From NCBI RefSeq assembly GCF_019649055.1, contig NW_026570246.1, forward strand, positions 62,001-126,000: DNA of 64,000 nt. Reading direction: 5' to 3'. This DNA comes from Paramacrobiotus metropolitanus (lineage: Eukaryota; Tardigrada; Eutardigrada; Parachela; Macrobiotidae). Shown one piece after another: positions 52,101 to 61,647 of this stretch. The position numbers and the translations under genes were made by a program. The notes below the pieces were generated by a model. The model ran no database searches. It had not been told where the DNA came from and saw only the letters and a list, made by a program, of their open reading frames with translations. Each line of letters opens with the position of its first letter. Within the stretch, counting starts at the first letter, position 1.

Positions 52101-52124
52101 AAGTTCATTATTATATGAACTCAT
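43196..52124 (-). CDS. SLC9B-type Na+/H+ antiporter (NHA1/NHA2 family)
   Basis: NHA/SLC9B proteins exchange Na+ or Li+ for H+ across membranes. Eight exons in phase: 52124-51931, 49780-49257, 47977-47795, 47664-47489, 45500-45394, 45287-45014, 44105-43891, 43447-43196; about 641 residues. A hydrophilic N-terminus is encoded mostly by the distant first exon. The transporter core then shows LLGMLIIGCILRNVIP, RNIALSVILTRAGLGLD, GAVSPAVIVP-like SAVSPAVIVPIMLYFQ, IFQPLLFGLIGASVDFATL and FLPKATIQAAIGSTALD, all close to SLC9B2. The acidic cytoplasmic tail ends KRYSLPY. The usual Asp-Asp pair reads Cys341-Asp342 (codons at 47546-47541). Exon 2 needs one extra base at the T5 run 49449-49453 (A5 on the coding strand) to stay in frame. 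Introns reach 2150 bases (49781-51930), 1279 and 1988 bases and contain no other recognisable gene. Confidence 0.9.
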
Positions 52125-53367
52125 TTTGCTTGTCAATCCGTCTTCGGTACTCGAAATTATGATGATTAAGTTGTTTAATTAACCAAGAGCACAGTGCATA
52201 TATTTATGAGTACACATTAGCAAAAACGGTAGACACCATACATAATTCACTTCAAAGAAAAGTAATGGCATCAATGAAAAATTTACCTACAATAAAACTG
52301 TATCGACTTCGCCGACAAAATCCTTATATAGTTAAACTGTCTCGGAAAGTAATAAATAATTACGAAATGGTCATAAAAATTTCTTAGATGAGAATGTGGT
52401 TTTTCGCCGGCCTTTCGATATTGTGGTGCACTTATTTTTCCATAAAAACTGATTTATGATCCTGTTGCGCTTCTGTCTTATAAGTGAAAGTCAACCTGCC
52501 GGTTTTCTGTTGATCATGTTGTACTGCTTATGCCAGCTTGGGCCATCTTCATTGTACAGATCTGTAAGCAAACGGTTTTTCTTCGATCGACAGACATGAT
52601 TTATTTATAAATTATGTTCCAGAGGTAATTAATTTTAGTGCTTGCAGTACTCCGTCCGGTACTATACATTACTGATTCAATTTGCCAACGCCAGTTTTAA
52701 CAAATATATTAAGTCTCGAAGCGCCCTGGTATGCTACGGCGCACTATTTGACAAACTGATCAGAGATAACCGTAAAAAATGGGTTCCAAAACTTTTACGA
52801 ATAGTGAAATAACGAGCTCAGGGGCTTAAAGCTAAAGGGCGTAAAGCATTGAATCTAATAAGACTGCTGAAATGTTGCAAGAACATAATATTAAAGGTCA
52901 GGATCGAGTTTTACTTTTTTCCCGATACCATTTATTTCATTGTGAGATACGGTTTATGCTGATGGAATAACTGTGAGCCTTTAAATACCAATTTGTGAAA
53001 ATAGTGTATGTTCGTTGCTCCTTGTGATTTATATGTACAGTACAGGTCTAGGTGTGCAGAATGCTGAGAAAACCATGATGCTCCGGCAATTAAACTGTTA
53101 TACGCACGTTGAAAATAACTGGTAGGAATAACCTTTATTACTGCACTAATTAGAAGAAACCGGAATGTTAATTTCTTGCTGTACTTTGTTAGTTTTGTAT
53201 TTGCAGTTTATTTTGCATTTTGCAGTCATAGCATGTTTGTGGCAGATCAGCTGTTTTTATTACAGATACGTACGTATAGTCTATGCGGCGAAAAAAGTAA
53301 CAACACCGGGATGTCGTTTCCTAAACGAAACGGCCACCGATTGCTTATAAAGGCAACGAACTGATTC
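52125..53367. other. Intergenic region upstream of the SLC9B-like gene
   Basis: It presumably holds the promoter and 5' untranslated region of the antiporter gene, read on the minus strand. It is AT-rich, and only short open frames (53165-53364) without homology are present. No regulatory motif could be singled out. Confidence 0.4.
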
Positions 53368-53441
53368 ACTCAGGCTAAAAAACGTGTCTATCTAGGATTC
53401 GTTTCATGGAACGAATCCTAGACACGTTTTTTAGCCTGAGT
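53368..53441. repeat. Long inverted repeat forming a 32-bp hairpin
   Basis: The left arm 53368-53403 begins ACTCAGGCTAAAAAACGTGT and ends AGGATTCGTT. The right arm 53410-53441 is its exact reverse complement, except that the left arm has four extra bases (ATCT/TATC type bulge) in the middle. The loop is only six bases (TCATGG). Such a near-perfect stem is far beyond chance in this length and points to a foldback element, a recent inverted duplication or a structured RNA. Confidence 0.85.
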
Positions 53442-53659
53442 CGCATTACGATTGCGATTCTGCACCACCCTTCCCTAACCACTGCAAACGAATTTATTTG
53501 CTGTTACTGTCATAAGTGATAAACAAACAGATGTTGCGATACAGTTAATACTCTGTAATAGGAGTACAATACTATCATGAGATTCAATAGCGTGATAACA
53601 ATATCCTTGATCTAATTACGGTCAAACGAAACAACATTCTCGACGGTCCCCATTACTGA

Positions 53660-55230
53660 AGCAGCATTACCGTTGAATTGCTAAAGAGATGTTCTGTTTC
53701 AAAAACTCCAGACTACGAATCTCGCCGGTTTCAGCAAAATCTCTTCCCAATCTCGTTAACAAATCCTTTGGCAGATGTACCAAAACTGCCGAATGTTTCA
53801 AAACCAACAGCCCAAATTCGTATCGCCCCGAAAGAAGCTGTACTTTCTTGCTTTCTCGGCTTCGGCATGGTCTGCGCTCCGTATCACACTGGTCTGGTCC
53901 AAATACGAACGAGCGACAGTGTCAACACAGGTAACATCCACTTGCCAAACCTGATCCCCTTGTCCATGGGAAAGTGGTGATGCCATCGGGACGTGTTTCG
54001 TTCTCATGGTGCATGCCTCTAGGTTCAGTCCTTGCGGGTATGCCTGCTGCTCCAAGAGCCCGTCGCAAGATGTCGTCGTCGCAGTCGTGTCTAGGGCGTC
54101 TTCCAGCTGAGAATTTGCAGCTCAAGCCATGGTGACCGTCTGCAGCAACGTCACTTCCACATTTGCACTGGTGATCTGGATGAAGCGGTGCGCCAAGTCG
54201 AATTGCGACGGCAATCCGAAAGCCTCATCATCCAAAAAGGTTTCCGATTGGGGACGATGGAAGTGCGTGTGTCCAGGCGCCTGACTCCGGAGTTGAAACG
54301 GCTAACAGCCGAGCTTTGCTAGCGAGATCTAAAGCCTCGTGTAACATGGTTGTCTGCACCGCTAAACAGTACGGAGTATCCCATGCGCGTTGTAGGTGTC
54401 GGCTTTCGGATGAAGGAGGTGAAGCATCGTCGGACAGGTACTCAAAGAACCCCACGTGATCCGTCACGGCAACTCTACGAATGCAGCGTGGTCGGCAAAC
54501 CAGGCCTTGGGTAGCGTGAATCGAGGCCAAATAGGCCGTAAAGATAATTCTTCTACCCGTCGGATCCCGAGCCCACCACAGCAGCGCACTGGTAAGGAAG
54601 CTTGACATACCTAGGTGCATCCATGCGTACGTTGCAGATTGATTGCAACGACTGCCTCAAGACGTCGTCAAATTCGCATTCTCTCGTGCTGAAGGTTGGG
54701 CGTAACGTAAAGGTGAATGACCTTTGGCGCTGAGACTGCAATTCAGTAGGAAGTACGCTTGGTGTTTGGGTAAGAGATTGAGACGATTGTAATTAGGCGC
54801 ATAACTTCTGTTTTTTCTGTACAGCATGGCTGACGATACCGTTTTCGTCAGTGGAGCACCCAGGCAAAGGTTTTCTGGGGCAGCGACTGAAACAGTTGGA
54901 AAACGGTCCAGGAAAGTTTTCACAGCTGCTTCCCGTTCAACGCAGGACCCTCCACAGACAAAATCTCACACTTGGACATGTTGACGCTCAGTCCAGATGC
55001 ATGTGCTGTATGTCGATGACAGTCTGAAGTCCGTGACAAATCTCGATAGACCCTCCATGTACCGTCATCGAGAAACCACGCATTGAAGGTTGCCTTGAGC
55101 TTGGATGTAAATAGAAGAATGCCCAGAGAAAATAAAAGCGGACCTAGTGGATCGCCTTGGTGGATGCCGCTCTGCGATGACTTATCATGAGTACTATACA
55201 GAAAATTTTTTGTGACCTCTAGCAAGTGTG
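53660..55230 (-). mobile_element. Decayed non-LTR retrotransposon fragment (reverse transcriptase to C-terminal endonuclease-like part)
   Basis: Read on the minus strand from about 55225, a reverse-transcriptase core appears: HQGDPLGPLLFSL followed by WFLDDGT, the family's (F/Y)xDD catalytic box. Further along, in shifted frames, come ALLWWARDPTGRR, SGAWTHALPSSPIGNLFG (about 54228-54280), then a Cys-His/RH segment with RPDGITTFPWTRG and DVTCVDTVARSYLDQTS (about 53860-54060). The RH, PDG and later Asp pattern resembles the restriction-like endonuclease end of R2-type elements; this is an inference. At least three frame changes and missing flanks show the copy is dead. No poly-A tail or target duplication could be delimited, so the ends are approximate. 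Confidence 0.75.
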
Positions 55231-56108
55231 TTCTACGGAATCATATACATAATTATGTTGTCATACGCCCGTCGCCCGTTACGCCTTTCACAACTCGCTG
55301 CCTTTGATGTTAAGTAAAAACAATTTTAAGTAAGTATTTTATTTAAAAGTTTAAGTTCATTCGGGATTGCTTATAGGTGCGGATATCAAATTTTAGTGTT
55401 TTCTTCCAATTCTACGCGTACGTAGGCTCTGCTTGTCAGATTAAGCCAAGCACCCAGAGTGGCGGCTGCAATACCCGCATTTCTGCAACATTTGGAACGT
55501 CAGCATGTTTTTGACTCGATATGCAGCTCCGCGGTTTGTCCATCGATCTATGTACAGTACTTGCAGAAAATTCAAAATTTTAATGGCAACCATGAGATAG
55601 GATTATCAAATCTAAACGATAAAATCTATTTTCAACCTCTCTTCTTCAGTTTTTTCGTGTTTCCTTATTTGATATCTCCTTTCATTTTTTCTTGTTGTTC
55701 CCGTTTTCTCCACATCTTCGTATGGTGGTCTGGAAGACACTGCGCGGCAAGGCCTGGAGTGAATTCGAGCGATCGATTTTGTTGGCTTCTGCTGTTTTGC
55801 ACGGTTAAGGTCCACAGCGTACTCTGTAGTCAGTGTTGTGATAAGAATTTCAAGTGCGATAATATATTTGGATATTGGACATTTATCATATTAAGCGACA
55901 CCGTTGATAAGCAGCCTATGCACAGTCCTAGTGCACCGAGGCGAAATGATGCAACGTTTATACTGACAACCTACTGAATAATCTGTGAAATACTCCCGTT
56001 CGAGCTTTGCGCAAGCCATCGAGTGAGGTGCGTTCCATAAACACCAGGTCTTTGCGTGTGTGTTTGCATGTAGGGTAGCTAATTTTTCTTAAGGTTCCTG
56101 TCAGGAAA
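55231..56108. promoter_or_regulatory. Upstream region of the AIG1-like gene
   Basis: Position suggests it carries the promoter and 5' untranslated region of the gene starting at 56109. A 172-codon frame without ATG (55459-55977) is Phe/Cys/Ser-rich, without any recognised domain, and is not called. A run of pyrimidines at 55640-55700 stands out. Confidence 0.35.
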
Positions 56109-57702
56109 ATGCTGCGTTTGTTGTTCCACGGGGCCTCGGCCGCAGTATTCTGCGGCACACTGTGGTATGACATACACTACATCGATCTCGGCGCCGGAAC
56201 GGGATGGGACGTGTAAGTTAGTGCGTTCGAATTGTGCAATATCACATGCAGCAGATATCAGCGACATCATTCTTGCAGCTACGGAGGAAAGTTAAGATTC
56301 CTGACATTCATTAATCTGGTAAGTAATCATAAATTCCAAAAACTATCGTGAAATTTCTAGTATGCAATTCGCGGTTTTTTACAGTATGAATAATTTGTAT
56401 GCAATTTTACTTGAATTGTTTTTTATCGAAATTATTTTACAGTTTTATTTTTTTTGCAGTGCGTGCATGCATTGTTTTACGTGGTTTGCACGCTGTACGA
56501 TGTGGCGCGCCTGGCTCGATTTTCTCCGAAACAGCTGATATCGGTGCGCTCGCTGAAGGACCATTTGTTTACGGTTTTGGTGTTCCCGGTCGGAGCGGTA
56601 GGTAAATTTCCCCATTTACCTGCCTGTTGGATTACATCGTGTGTTGATTTGCAGTTTGTTGTTCTGATGTTCTGGGGTATTTACGCCGTCGACCGCGAAC
56701 TCGTACGTCCATGGAAAATTAATATTTTGCTCATGCATAATTATTCGCTGATTTTGCACTGCTTGCAGATCTTCCCGCAATTTTTAGATCAACTGTTTCC
56801 TGCATGGGCAAACCATGTTATGGTAAGTGTTTAATGTTTCTCAGTGCCAAATTCTGCAAATTACTATTTACATTCACCGTAATCCTGTAATGGTGCTTTT
56901 TCTTGTAGCACACAGTAATTTTGCCGGTTAATTTGTTGGAGATGGCGTTAGATTATCACACGCATCCCGTTCCGCGATGGTCTGGGCTCAAGCATCTTGT
57001 TGGATTCTCCTTGGCCTATCAGGCCTGGTAAGGAGGCGGTGCATTTTTGTATACTGTTAAGTTTTTGTTGGTTTATGGTTGTTATTTATTGTTTAGTTCA
57101 GTTTATTTGTGATGATTTTGATTTGTTTTCTTTCGCTAGCTAAGTATTATCGATCGCGTGCAGAGTAGAACCAATTTATAGAGTCGACAAATCATGCGTA
57201 TTTGATTTTGGTTTTCTTGAATTTATTGCAGCCAGTTAAATGTGCATAATTTATACATAGAAGTAGTAATAACAGTAGATGAATACGTAAGTAACTTGCA
57301 TTTTTTTTACAGGACGCTTTGGGTGTACTTTAAAACGTCCAGTTGGATTTATCCCATTTTCAACGCACTGAACGGCTGGCAGAAAGTTGCTTTTTTGCAA
57401 GGCGCTACTTTAATGATTATTCTTTTGTACTTCGTCGGAGAATTTCTGCAACAAAAAGTATTCAAAGGTAAAGCGTAAGCGTTGTTCAACCCAAAATAAC
57501 AAGTGAATCACTTGAAATTCCTCATTTTATAGCCAAGAAAGCGGTTATGGGCGACATTCGGCCTCCATCCCCAAAAAAGTCTACTAGTCCTGTAAATAAT
57601 TCAGCCAAGAAACCTGTGGCGAAAGATACGGTAAAGAAGGCAGCGTCGAACGATGGAGCGAAGAAATCTCCTTCCAAAAACTCGGTGAAGAAAACAGCGT
57701 GA
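56109..57702 (+). CDS. AIG1/ADTRP-family integral membrane hydrolase with a lysine-rich tail
   Basis: AIG1 and ADTRP are multi-pass membrane threonine hydrolases that cleave fatty-acid esters of hydroxy fatty acids. Eight exons: 56109-56212, 56279-56318, 56460-56597, 56655-56702, 56769-56822, 56909-57027, 57313-57467, 57533-57702; 275 residues. Several hydrophobic spans are visible. The conserved Thr lies in RFLTFINL (Thr44) and the conserved His in ANHVMHTVILP (His129), matching the Thr/His pair needed for activity in human AIG1. Other matches are FPVGAFVVLMFWGIYAVDREL and HPVPRWSGLKHLVGFSLAYQAW. The last exon adds about 57 residues rich in Lys, Ala and Ser (ending KNSVKKTA), absent from vertebrate AIG1. 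Intron 56703-56768 is 66 bases and in frame; family alignment (DREL joined to IFPQFLDQLFPAW) supports its removal. Confidence 0.9.
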
Positions 57703-59653
57703 TCCTGGGTGTTGTTGAAGTGATTTTTCCGGTTCGAATTTTTTCGTTTAGAGGTGCCGCACAAACTGTGGCTGCTGTGGTTATAAAAGTTTATGGGTGT
57801 TCCCCCCATCTGGTCAAATTTTGTTGTTAGTTAAATTATTATTTTCTTGGGAATAGCAGTCAAACGATATTGGGTCAGATTGTTGTTTTGCGATTTTTCC
57901 CGTCTCCCTTAAATTCTGTTTGTTGTTTTTTTCGTTTTTGCGGATGTAACCTTTGTAAAAGTCGAAGCTTTTGTTCAAATTACAGAAAGTAAATGCCATT
58001 TTCAAGCATTACAATAATCTTATAACTCGTACGGTATTCGTAGAATTTTTGATGAACTTAAGGTTAGCTTTGCAGCTTGTGATTTATTTTGGTCAGTTGA
58101 ACCACACAAATACTACTTTAAGCGCAATAGTTTAATTTCTGGAACAGCTGAAATCGAATCTTTTTCCCCAGCCCTCCTTAATGATAATGAGGATCAATTG
58201 AAGATTTGCAGGGCTCAGTAGAAGATAATGAGGGCATGAATGATTGTGCTAGTGTAGAAAAGAATAAATTTAATTCGATGAAGCGAGAGCAGGCAATAAA
58301 TACTAAATACCATCGTTAACTGTTCTTGGATGAAGAGTTAAGGAATCAACATTCGCAAATTAACCAGACAACAGAGACAATAAAGACGTCATTCAAGTAA
58401 GTAAGATAAGTACTAGTACATACATATTTTTAGTAGATGTCCGATTCGTTTAGTCTGCCACCGCTGTCGCCGGTTTAAAGAAATCCAGGACGTTAAGCAA
58501 TTCACCAGGAAAGGTCCAGGATCACCACTCAGAGCAGCTGATTACGTTTTCCTTGCAGGCTCACAGACAGCGGTCGAGTTTTACCAGTTGTTGTTGGTAG
58601 TGTTGTCCAGGTCTGTCCCGATTTTGTAATACTGTACTCGTGGAATATTTTGTGGCAATTGTAAATGAAACTAGTAATTCCTAAGAGTTATCCGAATGGT
58701 CGAATGCAATATCAATTTTTCTGATGTTTCCGTCGAACATACTGTAGATCAAAATAGCAGTTAATTCGATAACTGAAAGCGCTGAGGTTCAAGTTGGCCA
58801 AGTGCCATATGCCGGGACAGGCGGCGGTTGCTGTGTGGGAATTTCCAGCCATCCACACAACGCATACAGGGAACAAATTAAATGCTGGCGAGATTATTTA
58901 CAGTTTACATGCACCGGCGATAATAAGTACCAAGCGGGAATAGGAGCCCTGGAATTTTCTATAAAAAATGACGACTGCATCTGGAACGTAAAATTTCAAT
59001 TATAGAGACTGGTAAACTGCATCATTAGAAGTGAAACATAAAACTGCTTATCAATAATTTCCGGATTTCTTAAGACGCAGGCATTTCATGAGTCACATCA
59101 CACATGCCGTGCCGCTCTGTGCGTCGTAGTTTGAGAACCCAACACTCTATCTCGACTCTCTGTACATTCCGTTGTGAAGTTGCGAATGAAACGCGTACTA
59201 CGAGTACGTACGCTCTGCGTCTCTCTGATCTGTCTGAACTTGGTTCAAGACTTGTACACGTACACACGTCTACAACTTTTCAGCAGTCTGGTTTGCGGAT
59301 GTTTAAACGATAGCCCGCCGTCGTAAATAGCAACATATCGCCAATTTTAGGAGTTCTTTTTCGTTCTTACATTTGGTATGGTTTTTGAGTTTAATCAACG
59401 AAATACTTATAGTTCTGTGAATCCTGTGTTAAAACACTTACCTTCATCTGATTTCTTGGCATTTCCCCCTGTTGGATTGGACAGGGTGTTTGAAAACCAC
59501 GAAAGGGAGTTAGCGCAGCCTTGCCTGCATCCTCTTGGCACAATTAACAGCCGACTGCAGTTAACGGATCTTCTTGTTATTCTCTGCGTTATTTGTTCCT
59601 ATTGGATCAGTATCGTGTGGATTAAATCAGGAATACATCCCGTCCTGGACAAA
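57703..59653. other. Region between the AIG1-like gene and hexokinase
   Basis: Mostly AT-rich. It contains a possible unrecognised exon at 58748-59005 (listed separately) and an ATG-led open frame from 59378 that runs in frame into the hexokinase start exon. The latter has a hydrophobic segment (LLVILCVICSYWISIVWI) and may be an N-terminal extension or just 5' untranslated sequence. The remainder shows nothing. Confidence 0.4.
58748..59005 (+). CDS. Possible exon of an unrecognised cysteine-containing protein
   Basis: An 86-codon frame follows a TAG stop at 58745-58747 and ends with TAG at 59003-59005. It has protein-like composition: PYAGTGGGCCVGISSHPHNA, then EQIKCWRDYLQFTCTGDN and IKNDDCIWNVKF, with five cysteines. 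There is no ATG, so if real it would be a last exon; an AG at 58759-58760 could serve as acceptor. No partner exon or family was recognised. Confidence 0.25.
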   Translation: MKIAVNSITESAEVQVGQVPYAGTGGGCCVGISSHPHNAYREQIKCWRDYLQFTCTGDNKYQAGIGALEFSIKNDDCIWNVKFQL

Positions 59654-61647
59654 ATGGTGACCGATTCCAAGGTTCATTGTCATTAATAAACCTAACCTTG
59701 TTGTTGTGATGTTCTGCATGCTTGCCCCGTGTTGATACCGAAACGTTCACGATTGCATCATGCGTTTTTATTGCCCATTGCAGAGTCAGAACATCCTGGG
59801 CTCGCTAAGGCTGTCGGATAGCCAATTACGGGAATGTATGCGGCTGTTATTAGTGGAGATGAAGAAAGGGCCTGGGGAAGGATACCAATCCGGCGGCCAC
59901 CATCAAAATGCTGCCCACCTACGTCCGAGCGGTGCCCAAAGGGACCGAACAGGGCAAATTTCTGGCATTGGATCTGGGCGGGACGAACTTCCGTGTACTA
60001 CTCATTGATCTACACGGCAAGCACGTCAAGATGAGCAGCAAAATCTTCAATGTCCCCCAGGAAGTGATGACGGGGACTGGAGAAGGAGTAAGTGGGAAAT
60101 CAGGACCGATTACGCGGTCTGATAGCCTTATCTGGCGATGGCGTAACGGTGCGCATGGCCTTAACCAACTGTACTGGAGGTGTGTCAGGTTCTTACATTA
60201 TAGCGAAACAGGGATGTGCTGCGTTACTGTTAGCGTTTCGGAGATGAAAATAATGTCATTATGTTCCTCACACGGAAGTTGCATTTGTTAAGCACGTATC
60301 ACTAGTGCACTTGTTAATATTTTTTTGCGGAAGCGATTGCTGTTGACACTGTAGTGTTGAGACAGTTGAGCTACTTAAGCTTTAACCTGCAGCTTCGACC
60401 CTCGAATGCCTTTCTAAAATTTTTAATTTAAAATTGGCACGCAATTTTCTTATGATTAACAATCGGTAGTTGTTGCTTTAGGGCTGCCATCAACAATACG
60501 TTCGAAGAAAGTTATACAGTGAAAGAATAATCATAATAAGAATTAATAAACTTCATTAGGGTAAGTTGATTGCATGCTGGCGCATTTGGCAATTGAGGCA
60601 CCTTCATAGCTCCCAATAATTTGCGTTTTTGTGTTATTCGGTTTTTAATTGTTTGCTCTGGAAACATGATATTCTTGGGGTTTTTCTTGCCAGATGATTG
60701 GGTAGTGGGTACCAGTTAACCAAGCACTGGTATGTCAAGTTGTCAACTGAACAGGATTATCAACAGTTGCTAGAGCCATTTGCTTACCATCAAAGTTTTT
60801 TTGAATTACAGATTTTTGCCATATTAGCTTGCTTGATGAATGCGATTATGCGAGTACAGAATATTTACATAAAGTTTTGCAAAATTTTGCTGTTATCATT
60901 ACAGATTTTTCGGCTGCAAAATTTATCGTGGTACAGCTCCTAAAAAATCATAATTGCAAGCAGAATTGCATTTTGTAATGTGGTTCTAACCAGTTATTCG
61001 AAATAAATTGAGCATGCCATTGAATAAACCGTTTCTTCTCTCAGTTTGTAAGCGTGACTCATCATGCGAAAAGGTTTAGCCAAGAAATATTGATTTCTTG
61101 CCTGCAGCATGTCTGTTCACAGCCCTTTTGCGAATAGTTTTTGGTGCAGATTGTCTTTAACCGGATAATTAATTCCTGTACTGGTAGTAATTTGTGTTGT
61201 ATCATTGAACCTTATTTATTAGCTAATGTCTGGATTTTGCAGCTCTTCGACCATATTGCGGAGTGTATGCACCGCTTTATGACCGCCGAGGGAATCGTCG
61301 ATCAAGTACTCCCCCTGGGCTTTACCTTCTCCTTTCCCTGCCGACAACTGGGACTGGCCTCGGCCATTCTGCTCAAGTGGACGAAGGGCTTCAAGGCCTC
61401 TGGTGTGGAGGGCCAGGATGTGGCCCAACTGTTACGCGATGCGGTGAAACGGCACGGTGTAAGCTGATGAACGACGCACTTTGACCCGGCGATGCGGGTA
61501 TTATCGGGCATGGACATTGGACTGTATTTTCTGGCTGCTGGTTGCAGGGTTTCAGTGTGGATATTGTGGCGGTTGTGAATGACACTACCGGAACCCTCAT
61601 GTCCTGTGCACACTCCACTCCTTCGTGTTATATGGGCCTGATTATCG
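59654..61647 (+). CDS. Hexokinase, N-terminal half (cut by the window end)
   Basis: Phosphorylates glucose to glucose-6-phosphate, the first step of glycolysis, in the cytosol. Exons seen: 59654-59671 (MVTDSK), 59784-60087, 61243-61458 and 61548-61647, the last ending at a donor. No further exon (for example the TGSNACY motif) is present in the remaining 2.35 kb, so a long intron runs off the window. Key motifs: [27 protein letters not shown], the ATP-phosphate loop [38 protein letters not shown] and the catalytic-Asp motif [14 protein letters not shown]. All sit in the order and spacing of animal hexokinases. The reading frame breaks once at 59865-59870 (GAAGAAAGGG); one base fewer gives [12 protein letters not shown], as in the family. 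An upstream in-frame ATG at 59378 would add 92 residues with a hydrophobic segment. The 1155-base intron 60088-61242 is otherwise empty. Confidence 0.9.

Noticed and set aside
55459-55977. 172-codon plus-strand frame before the AIG1-like gene
   Set aside because: It begins without ATG, is Phe/Cys/Ser-rich without domain pattern, and crosses AT-rich sequence; looks like chance.
56598-56654. Continuous reading through the short intron in the AIG1-like gene
   Set aside because: Translation through would insert unrelated residues within the conserved VFPVGAF-VVLMFW block; acceptor TTTGCAG and donor GTAGGT fit a 57-base intron.
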